Counted from the first letter of the stretch, positions 8,412-18,379 are shown. The stretch: 64,000 nucleotides of DNA from Sphingomonas sp. BK345 (GCF_014193845.1 NZ_JACHZX010000001.1:372001-436000), one strand, 5' to 3'. Numbers and translations are program-made. The notes: generated by a model not told the origin, from the sequence alone.

Positions 8412-11198
8412 ATGATGGGGACGGTTCTACGGGCCGGTGTGTCGTTGACAGCGTTGCTGATCGGCGCACCAATCGCGTACGCGCAAGACCTGCGATCGCC
8501 TGTGGCTGGCGCGAGTGCGACCGAGGCCGGCACGTCCGATCCGGATCAGACACAGCTGACCGACCCGGCGCAACCCGACGAGGGCGCGACCGCCGATGAC
8601 ATCGTCGTCTCGGGCCTGAGGCGCAGCCTTGAATCTGCTCAGGCCATCAAGCGCACGTCAGACGGGATTGTGGACGCGATCGTCGCGCAGGATATCGGCA
8701 AGCTCCCCGATACCTTCGCCTCGTCGGCGCTGCAGCGCGTCGCTGGCGTCGCGGTGACACGCGGCGGGGGCGAGTCGGCCGGCGTGACAGTGCGCGGCCT
8801 GCCCGACCTGACCACGACCTACAACGGGCGCCAGATCTTCACCGCCGAGGGGCGATACGTACAGATCCAAGATTTCCCCGCCGGCACCGTCGCCGCGCTG
8901 GAGGTCTACAAGTCCGGCCTGGCGGATCAAGTGGAGGGCGGCATCGCCGGCGCGATCAACGTGAGGGGTCGAGGCCCCTTCGATTTCGACGGCTTCGAAC
9001 TCTCCGGCTCGCTCAACGGGGTGCTGTCGCAGCAGTCCGAAAAGATCGTGCCGAACGGCAATCTGCTGATCAGCGATCGGTGGGACACCGGCATCGGCGA
9101 GATGGGGCTGCTGCTGAATGCCTCGTACGTCGGCGTCAACTTCCTCGATTCGACGCGTGAGCAGTCGCTGGTGATCGCAACGACCGACGGCACCAACGCA
9201 CCGGGCGCGCAGGCCGGCCTGCGCTACCCCGACGCGCAGGGCAATTTCCTCGGCTACGGCAATCGCTACCGTCCCTCCGTCAACGCCGCCTTCCAGTGGC
9301 GGCCCACGCCCGAGCTCGAGATCTACGCCGACGGCCTGTACCAGGGTTTCCGCTCGAAAGATTATAACCGGTGGATGTTCGTCCCGATCTTCGGTGATGG
9401 CGTGAGGCTGTCCGATGTGACGACGATCTCCGGCACCGACAAGGTCGCGACGGCGACGGTCAGCGGCGCCGTGCGACCCGAGGGCTATACCGGCTCCTTC
9501 AACGGCAAGACCGACACCTATCAGGGCGGCATCGGTGCGACCTGGAAGAAGGATCGCCTGCAGATCTCGGCGGACGTCGCCTACACCGACAGCACCTATA
9601 CCGCCAACCTCGTGAACGTCGACTATGCCGCCACCCGCTCGCCGGTCCGCACCGTCGCGTTCGAGGCCTCGCGCGACGGTGGACCGACGCAAACCTTCGT
9701 CGATTTCGACATCACTGATCCGGCCAGTTTCATCAGCCGCGGCCTCTACCAGGAGCTCACCGTGGTGAGCGGCAAGGACTGGCAGGCGCGCACCGACCTG
9801 TCCTACGACCTTGACCTCGGCTTCTTGAAGCGGCTGCAGGTCGGCGTGCGCTACGCCGATCGCGACGCCGCGCGCGACTTCGGCAACCTGTACGTCAACA
9901 ACGAGCCGGCCGGGATCCCGCTGACCGCCCTTCCCGGCGCCGACGTGCGGACGAGCCTGCCGGGCTTCACCTACAACGACGTGCAGCGCAACAAGGCCTA
10001 TGCCGCGCTCACGCGCGACAGCATCCGCGACAATCTGGTCGAGCTTCGCAGCTTCTACGGCGTGCCCGCCGGCACGCCCCCCTTCAACCCGCCCGACAAC
10101 TTCCGCGCGAACGAGAAGTCGTACGCGGCCTACGGACAGCTCAAATACGGGTTCGATCTCGGGAGCATGATCGTGGACGGCCTGGTCGGCCTGCGCGCGA
10201 TCAAGACCAAGACGCGGATCAGCGGCTTCTCGCGTGTCGAGGATGTCGGGGGTGCGGTCACCTTCCCGCCGATCGCCGCGGCGACCGAATATACCGACTA
10301 TCTGCCCAACGTGAGCGGTCGCTTCGCCTTCACGGACAAGTTGCAGCTGCGCCTGGCCTACACCCAGACGCGAACCCGCCCCAACTTCTTCGATCTGCGC
10401 CCGAACACCTCGCTGGGGCAGCCGGTGGTGCTGGCCCCGGGCGACCCGTGCCTGACCGATCCGGCGACCGAGGTGTGCGTCGAGCGGCTTCGTCGCGGCG
10501 GATCGGCGGGCAATCCGGACCTGAAGCCGCTCACGTCTAACAACTATGACGCGAGTTTGGAGTATTACTTCTCGCGCACCGGCTCGTTCACCGCCGCGAT
10601 CTTCCGCCATGATGCAGAGGGCTTCCTGGCGACGGTGGACGATCGGTCGGCGCCCGGGCTCCGGATCGCGCGTCCCGTCAACCTCGGCAAGACGCGCCTG
10701 CAAGGCGCCGAGGTGCAATTCACCAGTTTCCTCGACATCGATGGGCTACCCGACTGGGCAAAAGCCTTCGGTGTCCAGGCGAACGGCACCTTCATCGACG
10801 CGAAGGGCGATCTCCAGCCCAATTTCGCGGCGACGCTGAACAACGAACAGCAGGCGTTCCCCGGCGTTTCCAAGTGGGCGTACAATGTCGTGGCGCTGTA
10901 CGAGCGACCGCAATTCTCCGCCCGGCTGGCGTATAATTACCGCTCCAAGTTCGTGCAGTTCTACAGCCTGGAAGCGCTCGATCCGACCGCGCATGCCGTG
11001 ATCGAGAAAGGGCGCGGCCAACTCGATCTGTCGATGTCGGTGACCCCGCTGCCCAACGTCACGCTGGCATTCGACATCGTCAATCTGCTCGGCAACCCGC
11101 TGCAGCGCTATCGCCAGTTCGACACGGGTGACAGCTTCACGCGGCAGGTGCTCTACATCGAACGAGCCTATTCGCTGGGGGTGCGATTCCGCTTCTGA
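8412..11198 (+). CDS. TonB-dependent receptor, carbohydrate-locus type
   Basis: 928-residue outer-membrane receptor. The signal peptide (LRAGVSLTALLIGAPIAYAQ) is followed by a TonB-box-like ADDIVVSGLRRSL, a plug with IGKLPDTFASSALQRVAGVAV, GVTVRGLPDLTTTYNGRQI and VEGGIAGAINVRGRGPFDF, and a beta-barrel ending in aromatic YSLGVRFRF. The architecture and its glycosidase neighbours fit sphingomonad receptors importing plant oligosaccharides, with energy from TonB-ExbBD. I chose the ATG at 8412 (GGGGAGGG just upstream), not the longer Arg-rich frame. The beta-propeller glycosidase follows 70 bases downstream, probably in the same operon. The substrate is inferred to be a galactose- or arabinose-containing glycan. 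Confidence 0.92.
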   Translation: MMGTVLRAGVSLTALLIGAPIAYAQDLRSPVAGASATEAGTSDPDQTQLTDPAQPDEGATADDIVVSGLRRSLESAQAIKRTSDGIVDAIVAQDIGKLPDTFASSALQRVAGVAVTRGGGESAGVTVRGLPDLTTTYNGRQIFTAEGRYVQIQDFPAGTVAALEVYKSGLADQVEGGIAGAINVRGRGPFDFDGFELSGSLNGVLSQQSEKIVPNGNLLISDRWDTGIGEMGLLLNASYVGVNFLDSTREQSLVIATTDGTNAPGAQAGLRYPDAQGNFLGYGNRYRPSVNAAFQWRPTPELEIYADGLYQGFRSKDYNRWMFVPIFGDGVRLSDVTTISGTDKVATATVSGAVRPEGYTGSFNGKTDTYQGGIGATWKKDRLQISADVAYTDSTYTANLVNVDYAATRSPVRTVAFEASRDGGPTQTFVDFDITDPASFISRGLYQELTVVSGKDWQARTDLSYDLDLGFLKRLQVGVRYADRDAARDFGNLYVNNEPAGIPLTALPGADVRTSLPGFTYNDVQRNKAYAALTRDSIRDNLVELRSFYGVPAGTPPFNPPDNFRANEKSYAAYGQLKYGFDLGSMIVDGLVGLRAIKTKTRISGFSRVEDVGGAVTFPPIAAATEYTDYLPNVSGRFAFTDKLQLRLAYTQTRTRPNFFDLRPNTSLGQPVVLAPGDPCLTDPATEVCVERLRRGGSAGNPDLKPLTSNNYDASLEYYFSRTGSFTAAIFRHDAEGFLATVDDRSAPGLRIARPVNLGKTRLQGAEVQFTSFLDIDGLPDWAKAFGVQANGTFIDAKGDLQPNFAATLNNEQQAFPGVSKWAYNVVALYERPQFSARLAYNYRSKFVQFYSLEALDPTAHAVIEKGRGQLDLSMSVTPLPNVTLAFDIVNLLGNPLQRYRQFDTGDSFTRQVLYIERAYSLGVRFRF

Positions 11199-11268
11199 GG
11201 TAACGTGCGCCGCACCGCGTCGCCGTGGCTCTCGGCGAGCGGCAGCGGCCTGCGCCGGGAGAGACGCT

Positions 11269-12321
11269 ATGGTACGATCGCGGCGCCCGCTCGCGCTCCT
11301 GCACCTTACCTTGTCGGCGATCGCCGTCACGGTCGCGCCGGCGTGCGCGCAATCGAGGCCGGTCCCTCCCGGCGCGCCCGAGACGCCCTATGTGGCGCCC
11401 GATCGTGCCTATCTGTTCGCGCACATGACCAGAGAGCGCTACGGCGTGCTCCATTATTCCGTCAGCTTGGACGGACTGCACTGGCAACAACTCAATCGCG
11501 GCGCGCCGGTATCGAGCGACTATCACGGTCACGCCTCGATCGCGCGGGGCGGTGACGGGCGCTACTATCTCGTCGGCAACCAGAGCGATGATGACCCGCT
11601 GATCCGCTTCTGGGTTTCGGACGATCTGGTGCGCTGGACGCCGTTCGGCACCTACCGCCCCCGTCTCGAAGGGATCGCTGGTATGGCGCATGCGCTGCCG
11701 CGGATCGGCGCGCCGAAACTGTTCTATGACGCGCCCTCGCGCGATTTCCTGCTCACCTGGCACACGCCGACCGTGCCCGGCACGCCCGACGATCCCGAGC
11801 GCTACTGGGGCAGCCAGCGGACGCTCTACGTACGCTCGCCGGACCTGCGGCGGTTCAGCGAGGCGCCCCGGCGACTGTTCGGCTGGGAGATGGCGACGAT
11901 CGACGCCTTCGTCGTGCCGAACGACGGCGGGCCGGGCTACTGCGCCGTGTTCAAGGACGAACGCTATCCGTCCTATGACTGGACGACGGGCAAGACGGTG
12001 CGGATCAGCTGCGCTCCCACGCTCACCGGGCGCTACGCGCCGCCCGGTCCACCGCTCAGTCCCAATTTCCGCGAGGTGCCCACGCTGATCCGTTCCCCGG
12101 ACGGGCATGACTGGCTGCTGTATTACGAGCAATATGCCGGCACGAGCTATGGCCTCTCCAAGGCGCCGCGGCTCGCGGGTCCTTGGTATCAGGTCTCCGG
12201 TAACTCCGGGGTCCCCGCATGGGATCGCTACACCATGCCCGCCGGGCTTCGGCACGGCTCGATGATCGCGATTGATCGCCAGCAATATGACGCGCTGGTG
12301 GCCGCTTATCCGCCGGCCTAG
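11269..12321 (+). CDS. Secreted five-bladed beta-propeller glycosidase-like protein (GH43-like)
   Basis: 350 residues with a signal peptide (LALLHLTLSAIAVTVAPACAQ). Repeated propeller blades are visible: HYSVSLDGLHWQQL, HASIARGGDGRYYLVG, IRFWVSDDLVRWTPF, KLFYDAPSRDFLLTWH, LYVRSPDLRRF and LLYYEQYAGTSYGLS. The S-x-D-L/G-x-x-W pattern is typical of GH43/GH32/GH117-like propellers. Likely catalytic acids are the Asp in DYHGHAS and a Glu in the second half, but I cannot assign them securely. I chose the ATG at 11269 (GGGAGAG upstream, signal peptide follows at once). It sits between two TonB receptors, probably acting on the imported glycan in the periplasm. Confidence 0.72.
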   Translation: MVRSRRPLALLHLTLSAIAVTVAPACAQSRPVPPGAPETPYVAPDRAYLFAHMTRERYGVLHYSVSLDGLHWQQLNRGAPVSSDYHGHASIARGGDGRYYLVGNQSDDDPLIRFWVSDDLVRWTPFGTYRPRLEGIAGMAHALPRIGAPKLFYDAPSRDFLLTWHTPTVPGTPDDPERYWGSQRTLYVRSPDLRRFSEAPRRLFGWEMATIDAFVVPNDGGPGYCAVFKDERYPSYDWTTGKTVRISCAPTLTGRYAPPGPPLSPNFREVPTLIRSPDGHDWLLYYEQYAGTSYGLSKAPRLAGPWYQVSGNSGVPAWDRYTMPAGLRHGSMIAIDRQQYDALVAAYPPA

Positions 12322-12880
12322 CCAGCCGCTTCGCGGCACGCATTCTAACGTGTACTCGCGCCACGCTCTGCCGCACGCGATGCGAGTCAGTTAGCAACGA
12401 GGTTCGCGTTCGCGCCAAGGTGGCAGCGCGACCCATTTGCCGCCATCTCGATGTCACTTCTGGCTTCCGACAGGTGGACACTCGTTCAGCCAGCTTGGGT
12501 GAGTCGTACGTCCAACGCGATCGATCGACGGATCCGAGTGGCGACCGCCCGGTGCTCCCACAAAAAGCGAAGGGAACGTTCTCGAACGAAATAAAGCGAA
12601 ATAGCGTAAAAAGGTATTGGCGAAACTTTTCCTATCTGATTAAACCCACCTAGTGAGTTTTTGAGCACGGGTGGCAAGCAGCCGCGCGGTCAATCTTTTG
12701 TAGCTTGGGGGAATCGCCTGTAAACGGACGGCACCGTGTCAGCGTGCTTCTCGACTTGCTGATCGACGAGGTCAATCTTTGTCGGCCTTCCCCCTGCATT
12801 CCGTTGAGCAGCGTCACGGCCAACAGGTCGGGCGTCCGCTGATTCAGTCACCTGTACAACTACACCTGGGAGGGGTTGTC
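12322..12880. other. 559-bp intergenic leader of the second TonB receptor
   Basis: No gene seen. The part from about 12570 to 12670 is AT-richer than its surroundings and carries an imperfect inverted repeat (12642-12660). A very degenerate match to the dispersed repeat around 12430-12490 was not counted. Promoter signals for the receptor at 12881 should lie here. Confidence 0.5.
12642..12660. promoter_or_regulatory. Candidate operator: inverted repeat AAACCCAC-CTA-GTGAGTTT
   Basis: Two 8-bp arms with seven paired positions around a 3-bp spacer, about 220 bp before the receptor gene. It could be a site for the FadR-type regulator encoded at 17645, or a weak hairpin, since T's follow. No second copy was found near the other locus promoters, so the assignment is tentative. 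Confidence 0.3.
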
Positions 12881-15742
12881 ATGGCTTCAAAGATGAAGTT
12901 CACGCTTTTGGTCGGCGCCGCGTTGCTTGCGAGTCCTGCCGCCGCACAGGACGCCGCCCACCCTGCCGCAGGCGCGCCGCAGACAAGTCCCGACGGCACC
13001 GTACGGGAGCCGACTCCCGCCGCCGCCCAGGTCGGTCCAGGCGTGAGCGACACCACCGACGACATCGTCGTGACGGGTATCCGCAGCAGCCTCGCCTCGT
13101 CCGCCAGGATCAAGCGCGACGCGCAGCAGATCGTCGACTCCATCTCGGCCGAAGACGTTGGCAAGTTCCCCGATGCCAACATCGCGGAGTCGCTCCAACG
13201 CATCACGGGCGTCGCGATCGATCGCTCGGGCGGCGAGGGTCAGTTCATCACCGTCCGCGGGCTCGGGCCCGAGTTCAACACGGTGCTGGTCAACGGCCGT
13301 GTGATGGCGACCGACAATCCGGGCCGCGAGTTCTCGTTCGACGTGCTGTCGTCGAACATGATCCAGCGTACCGACGTCTTCAAGTCGAGCGTGCCTGAGC
13401 TGCAGGAAGGCGGCATTGGCGCGACGGTCAACATCATCACCGCGCGCCCGCTCGACGGCCGCAGCGGCTTCCACCTCGCCGCATCCGCGGGCGGCATCTA
13501 CGACACGTTGCGCGAGAAGCTTAGCCCCGATTTCTCCGCGGTGACATCGCTGACCAACGAGGCAAAGACGCTGGGTATTGTGCTGTCGGGCTCGTACACC
13601 GATCGGCGCAGCCAGCTCGACTTCGTCGATGTCGGCGGATGGCTCTACGGCCCGCAGAATGTCGTGAATGGCACCGGCGACTCCGCGGGCCTTCCACCGG
13701 GCGCGATCACCAGCACCGGGACGACCGTGAACGTGCCGCAGAGCGTCAACTACCGGCGTGAACTCGATCGTCGGCGTCGCATCAATGTGGCGGGTGCAGT
13801 GCAGGCCCAGGTCACTGACCAGCTGCTGCTCACCGTCGATGGCATCTACTCAAAGTTCGACGTCTTCGCGGACACCAACACCTTCGCCAACTTCTACTCG
13901 AGCCCGTATATCGGACTGGAGCTCGACGACACCGCTTCGGCGATCGGCTTCAACCGGCCGGGCCAGCAGTTTCTCGCCGCCAACCCTGCCCTTAACGGTC
14001 TGGTGTCACTGTCGCAGAACGACAACATCGTCAGCAAGAACGTCCGCCAGACGCAGACCTACCAGATCGGCGGCAACCTGAAGTGGAACCCTGCCGAGGA
14101 CGTCGAGGTGCGCCTCGACGCCTCGACCACCCAGGCGACGCAGCGCGCGCCCAACCAGTTCGTCGTGGTCGGCTCGCTCGCGCAGACCAGCCCGCGCTTC
14201 GACCTCAACAAGGACGGCGACCTGCCGATCGCGTCGAACTTCGGCAACATCACCGATCCGTCGCTGATGCGCGCCCACTATACCGGAGTCGATGCGGACC
14301 GAGTCCGCGACACCAGTTCCGAGTTCCACCTCGACACCGACTACAAGATCCATGACAGCATCCTGCGCTCGGTCCGGATCGGTTTGGCTTATTCGGACCG
14401 GACGAAGGATCGCCGCTCTTTCAGCAACCGCGACGGGAACAGCGCCTACACCGGCTATGAGATCCCGATCGATCCGTCGCTGCTGTCGGCCTACAAGCTC
14501 GACAACTTCCTGCCCGGCGTGTCCGGCAGTGAGAGCGCGCCGCAGCAGTTCTTCACCTACGATCCCAACGCAATCATCGCCTTCCTCTCCGATCCGAGGA
14601 CGCTTGCCTTGCCGCGTCAGGGGCGCACCGCGGCGGAGCAGGCTGCAGAGGCCGCACGTCTGCTGGCGCTGCCCGGCGGCCCCTTCGGCCTGCGCGAGAA
14701 CCCCGGCAGCAACGCCAACGTGAACGAGCGACTGCTCGCCGGCTATATCGCAATGTCGTTCGGCGGCGAGAACTGGAGCGCGAACGCGGGCATCCGTGTG
14801 GTGCGGACGCAGACGATCTCTCGTGGATTCAGCCAGCCAGTGGTCGACGTCTCGAACGCTCGCGGTGACGACACGCTGATCTACACCTATGGGCCATCCA
14901 CGCCCATCTCGGTGCGCAACAGCTACGTCAACGCACTGCCGTCAGCGAACGTCAAGTTCAACGCCACCGAGAAGCTGATCGCGCGCGCTGCCTTCTCCCA
15001 GACGGTGACTCGGCCGACGCTGACCGATCTGGGCGTCGATAATTCGTTCGGCGGCCGCATCTCCGTCCCGCTATCGAGTGGCGGCAACCCGACGCTCGAG
15101 CCGTTCAAGTCGACCAACTATGACCTGTCGATCGAATATTATCTCAACTCGATCAGCTATGTCAGCGTCGGCGGCTTCTACAAGGACCTGAGCAACTTCC
15201 TCGAACTGCAGACGGTGCCGGTACAGCGGTTCGGCCGGACCTACCAGGACACCCGTACGCGAAATGGTCAGAGTGGCTACATCCGCGGTGTCGAGGTCGG
15301 CGGGCAATATACGTTCGACTGGCTGCCTAGCGTGCTGTCCGGGTTCGGCGTGGCCGGCAACTACACCTATGTCGAGAGCAAGGCTGAGCGTGACGCCTCG
15401 CTGGCCGACTATGACTGCGGCTACAACGGCCTCTCGCCGCACTCGGCCAACGGCAGCATTTTCTACGAGAAATATGGCCTCTCTGCGCGCGGCTCGTACA
15501 ACTGGCGCTCGGACTATCTTCGCTCGTGCCGCTCCGATCAGAGCCGTCCGCGCAATCGCTCGAGCTACGGGCAGCTGGACTTCAACGTGGGCTACGACAT
15601 CACGCCCAACGTTCAGATCTACGTCCAGGGCGTCAATGTGACGAACCAGCGGATCCACGAATGGTCCGCGATCGAGGAGCGGTTCCTGCTGCTGCAGGAG
15701 ACCGGCGCGCGCTACAATTTCGGCGCGCGCGTCAAGTTCTGA
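12881..15742 (+). CDS. TonB-dependent receptor, oligosaccharide type
   Basis: 953 residues. A signal peptide ending SPAAAQ is followed by a Pro/Ala linker, TonB-box-like TTDDIVVTGIRSSLASS, a plug with QQIVDSISAEDVGKFPDANI, AESLQRITGVAIDRSGGEGQ and TVRGLGPEFNTVLVNGR, and a 22-strand-type barrel closing in TGARYNFGARVKF. The VGKFPDANIAESLQRI plug sequence is the hallmark of the proteobacterial carbohydrate TonB-receptor family. I chose the ATG at 12881 (GGGAGGGG spaced about 6 bases). A Rho-independent terminator follows at once, then the alpha-galactosidase gene. With the first receptor and the glycosidases it should form a glycan-utilisation locus. Confidence 0.94.
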   Translation: MASKMKFTLLVGAALLASPAAAQDAAHPAAGAPQTSPDGTVREPTPAAAQVGPGVSDTTDDIVVTGIRSSLASSARIKRDAQQIVDSISAEDVGKFPDANIAESLQRITGVAIDRSGGEGQFITVRGLGPEFNTVLVNGRVMATDNPGREFSFDVLSSNMIQRTDVFKSSVPELQEGGIGATVNIITARPLDGRSGFHLAASAGGIYDTLREKLSPDFSAVTSLTNEAKTLGIVLSGSYTDRRSQLDFVDVGGWLYGPQNVVNGTGDSAGLPPGAITSTGTTVNVPQSVNYRRELDRRRRINVAGAVQAQVTDQLLLTVDGIYSKFDVFADTNTFANFYSSPYIGLELDDTASAIGFNRPGQQFLAANPALNGLVSLSQNDNIVSKNVRQTQTYQIGGNLKWNPAEDVEVRLDASTTQATQRAPNQFVVVGSLAQTSPRFDLNKDGDLPIASNFGNITDPSLMRAHYTGVDADRVRDTSSEFHLDTDYKIHDSILRSVRIGLAYSDRTKDRRSFSNRDGNSAYTGYEIPIDPSLLSAYKLDNFLPGVSGSESAPQQFFTYDPNAIIAFLSDPRTLALPRQGRTAAEQAAEAARLLALPGGPFGLRENPGSNANVNERLLAGYIAMSFGGENWSANAGIRVVRTQTISRGFSQPVVDVSNARGDDTLIYTYGPSTPISVRNSYVNALPSANVKFNATEKLIARAAFSQTVTRPTLTDLGVDNSFGGRISVPLSSGGNPTLEPFKSTNYDLSIEYYLNSISYVSVGGFYKDLSNFLELQTVPVQRFGRTYQDTRTRNGQSGYIRGVEVGGQYTFDWLPSVLSGFGVAGNYTYVESKAERDASLADYDCGYNGLSPHSANGSIFYEKYGLSARGSYNWRSDYLRSCRSDQSRPRNRSSYGQLDFNVGYDITPNVQIYVQGVNVTNQRIHEWSAIEERFLLLQETGARYNFGARVKF

Positions 15743-15762
15743 GCGGAGCTTCGTCGATGAGG

Positions 15763-15797
15763 GCGGTCGTGCGCGACCTTGCACGACCGCGTCTTTT
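15763..15797 (+). terminator. Rho-independent terminator after the second TonB receptor
   Basis: A perfect 10-bp stem, GCGGTCGTGC / GCACGACCGC, with an 8-base loop is followed by GTCTTTT. It starts 20 bases after the receptor stop and ends about 25 bases before the alpha-galactosidase ATG. It probably sets different expression of receptor and enzyme, by read-through or by a separate promoter. Confidence 0.75.
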
Positions 15798-15821
15798 CCG
15801 CCTCAACGGAGAACACGAAGA

Positions 15822-17498
15822 ATGCTGATGAACCGTCGGGATCTGGTCACGCAGGCAGGTGCGCTCGGCCTCTCCTCGCTGCTCCTCGCGAGCGCCGCCG
15901 ATGCGGCAATCCGTGGGGGCGCCGCACTTGACGCCCTTGCCGCCCCCGATGCGGTCGCGGCTCGCACCGCGGACGGCACGATCACCGCGCTCACCCGGCA
16001 GGGCACGGCCTGGAGCACGCGCGGGCTGAAGCTCAGCGTCGAAGGTGACCGGCAGGCCAACGGGCACGGCCTGACCGTCGCGCTGGAGAGCGGCCGTGCC
16101 GACGTCACCTTCCTGCGATTGCGCTGGCGCCGGCAGATCGCACCGGACGCCCATGTGCTCGCGGACACGTGGGAGCGCGCCTACGGCGAGCTCGGCTGGC
16201 GTGGCCTTGCTCCCGAGCGAGCGCTTCCCTGGTATTTCATGCTGCAACAGGGCGAGAACGTCGCCGCCTTCGGCGTCGAGACCCAGCCCAACGCTTTCTG
16301 CTTCTGGCAGTGCGACCCCGATGGTCTGTCGCTCTGGATCGACCTGCGGAACGGCGGCGAGCCCGCGAACCTCGCCGGCCGTCGCCTCGCACTATGCCGG
16401 GTGCTCTCGTCGCAGTGGAGCGGCGGGGCAGACAGCTACGACCGCCTTCGTACCTTCTGCACGCGGATGTGCCAGAAGCCGCTGCTGCCGGCCGGGCCGA
16501 TCGTCGGCAGCAACGACTGGAACTACGCCTACGGCCGCAACACCGCGGCGGGAATCCTTCGCGACGCCAGGCTGATGGTGGAGCTATCCCCGCCGGGCCA
16601 CCGACCGTTCGTCGTCATCGATGACGGCTGGCAGGACAAGACCCGCTTCCCCGACCTCGGCGAGCTCGCCGCGCAGATGAGACAGAGCGGCGCGCGGCCT
16701 GGTATCTGGATCCGTCCGCTCCGCGCCGAGGAGCAGGTCCGCGCGACGCGGTTATCGCCCAAACGCTTCGGGGACGCAGCGACGGCGGAGATCGCGGCCT
16801 ATGACCCATCCGTGTCCGACGGAATGGACGCCATCCTGCGCTCTGTCCGCGACGCGCGCGCGCAAGGCTTCGAGTTCATCAAGCACGACTTCACCACCTT
16901 CGAGATCTTTGGACAGTGGGGACGCGACATGGGGGCGCAACCCGGACGGCGCGGCTGGCGCTTCGCCGACGCGACGCGCACCACGGCGGAGATCGTGCTC
17001 GACCTGTACCGAGCGATCCGCTCGGCGGCGGGGTCGAGCTGCACCATCCTGGGCTGCAACACTTTCGGTCACCTCGCCGCGGGCATCTTCGAAACGCAGC
17101 GTATCTCGGACGATACCAGCGGCCGCGAGTGGGAGCGGACGCGGCGGTTCGGCGTCAACGCGCTGGCCTACCGCATCCCACAGCATCGCACCTTCTTCCA
17201 CGCGGATCCCGACATCGTAGCGGTCACCCGCATCATCCCCTGGCGGCTCACCTCGCAATGGCTGGACGTCGTGGCACGCAGCGGGACGACCCTGTTCATC
17301 GCGCCGGCACCCGACGCCATGACCGACGAGGCCAGAAATGCCGTGCGCGCGGCCTTCGCCATCGCCGTCGGCACGCCAGCGGGCCATCCAATTGCCGGAT
17401 CGCTCTCCCCCACGCCGGAGGAGTGGCGCTTCACCTCGCCGTCGGTGACCAGACGCTACAATTGGGACGTGCCCGGTGGGGCCGACCCGTTCGTGTGA
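15822..17498 (+). CDS. GH36-like alpha-galactosidase, secreted
   Basis: 558 residues. The N-terminal segment NRRDLVTQAGALGLSSLLLAS resembles a twin-Arg-like or Sec signal. A beta-sandwich domain is followed by a TIM barrel: VGSNDWNYAYG, FVVIDDGWQDK, PGIWIRPL, FIKHDF with the expected nucleophile Asp at about 356, and RISDDTSGREWERTRR with the likely acid/base Asp near 430, then a short C-terminal sandwich. This is clan GH-D (GH27/GH36) chemistry: retaining release of terminal alpha-galactose or a related sugar. It follows the receptor gene across a terminator and precedes the FadR-type regulator. Exact substrate and export route are inferred. Confidence 0.82.
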   Translation: MLMNRRDLVTQAGALGLSSLLLASAADAAIRGGAALDALAAPDAVAARTADGTITALTRQGTAWSTRGLKLSVEGDRQANGHGLTVALESGRADVTFLRLRWRRQIAPDAHVLADTWERAYGELGWRGLAPERALPWYFMLQQGENVAAFGVETQPNAFCFWQCDPDGLSLWIDLRNGGEPANLAGRRLALCRVLSSQWSGGADSYDRLRTFCTRMCQKPLLPAGPIVGSNDWNYAYGRNTAAGILRDARLMVELSPPGHRPFVVIDDGWQDKTRFPDLGELAAQMRQSGARPGIWIRPLRAEEQVRATRLSPKRFGDAATAEIAAYDPSVSDGMDAILRSVRDARAQGFEFIKHDFTTFEIFGQWGRDMGAQPGRRGWRFADATRTTAEIVLDLYRAIRSAAGSSCTILGCNTFGHLAAGIFETQRISDDTSGREWERTRRFGVNALAYRIPQHRTFFHADPDIVAVTRIIPWRLTSQWLDVVARSGTTLFIAPAPDAMTDEARNAVRAAFAIAVGTPAGHPIAGSLSPTPEEWRFTSPSVTRRYNWDVPGGADPFV

Positions 17499-17644
17499 CT
17501 GCCGGGGCGGCGCCCGTAGACGGCTGCCCGCATGCGCGAGCCGCCGTGCGGGTGCATACCACCTGTCCGACGAGCCGCGTGCCTCGGCGAGGCGTGATGT
17601 GACGCGCCGACCACGATCTTCCTCCGTTCGAGCGACGCCACGCC

Positions 17645-18379
17645 ATGTCCGCTGATGCGACCTTCGTCAGCGCGGGCTCGAACAGGCTTCCGGTGGGTAG
17701 GCCGGACCTCGGGCGCAACCTGACGTTCGGACTGCTGGACCTGCTAGGACGCGCGATCGTAGCCGGCGAATATGAAGACCGCCCCTTTCCGGTTGAAAAG
17801 GAGCTGGCGACGCGCCACGGCGTCAGCCGCTCTGTCACGCGCGAGGCGTTGAAGATGCTCGCAGCTAAGGGGCTCCTCGGGACCCGCCCGAAGCTAGGCA
17901 CCTTTTTGATGCCGCAGGAAAGTTGGAATCTATTCGACACCGACGTTCTGAGGTGGATCCTCGAGCGCCCGCCATCGATCGCGCTCCTGCGGCGCTTCAA
18001 CGAGCTGCGGGCTGGCGTCGAGCCCCAGGCCGCAGCGCTCGCGGCGCGACGCGCCGACCCGCAGCAGCGCCAGGCGATCCGGCAAGGGCTAGAGCGGATG
18101 CGAGCAGCCGAGCACGACGAGGACGATCCACTCGACGCCGATCTGGCCTTCCACGTGGCGGTACTTCGCGCGACCGAAAACCCGTTTTTCATTCAGTTCC
18201 GCGACGTCGTGGCGACCGCCCTGCGCGTCTCAAGTCGGTTAACTAACAGGATCGCTGGGCACACCGCTCGTATCGAGGAGCATGCCGCTGTATACCACTC
18301 CATTATGGCGCATGACGCCGCAGGAGCCGCCGAGAACATGCGGGCTGTAATCGATGAGGTTTTGCTTACAATCGATTAG
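17645..18379 (+). CDS. FadR/GntR-family transcriptional regulator
   Basis: 244 residues. The N-terminal winged helix reads DLLGRAIVAGEYEDRPFPVE, ELATRHGVSRSVTREALKML and GLLGTRPKLGTFL; then comes an all-helical FCD effector domain (LLRRFNELRAGVEPQAA, LDADLAFHVAVLRATENPFF, HTARIEEHAAVYHSIMAHDA). The Asp and three His of FCD metal-binding proteins appear to be present (DADLAFH, H of GHTAR, H of YHSI). FadR-type regulators in such loci usually repress glycan-utilisation genes until a sugar acid or sugar binds. It lies 146 bp after the alpha-galactosidase on the same strand. Confidence 0.88.
   Translation: MSADATFVSAGSNRLPVGRPDLGRNLTFGLLDLLGRAIVAGEYEDRPFPVEKELATRHGVSRSVTREALKMLAAKGLLGTRPKLGTFLMPQESWNLFDTDVLRWILERPPSIALLRRFNELRAGVEPQAAALAARRADPQQRQAIRQGLERMRAAEHDEDDPLDADLAFHVAVLRATENPFFIQFRDVVATALRVSSRLTNRIAGHTARIEEHAAVYHSIMAHDAAGAAENMRAVIDEVLLTID

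Noticed and set aside
8658-10718. Minus-strand 686-residue open frame
   Set aside because: Lies entirely within the TonB receptor at 8412 and reads as low-complexity Gly/Arg/Val sequence; a codon-bias shadow.
11137-12339. Minus-strand 400-residue open frame
   Set aside because: Antisense of the propeller glycosidase gene; Arg/Pro/Gly-rich with no motifs.
12430-12490. Possible thirteenth copy of the dispersed repeat
   Set aside because: Only the ends (GACCCATTTGCCG and CACTCGTTCA) are reminiscent; spacing and middle do not fit, so it was not counted.
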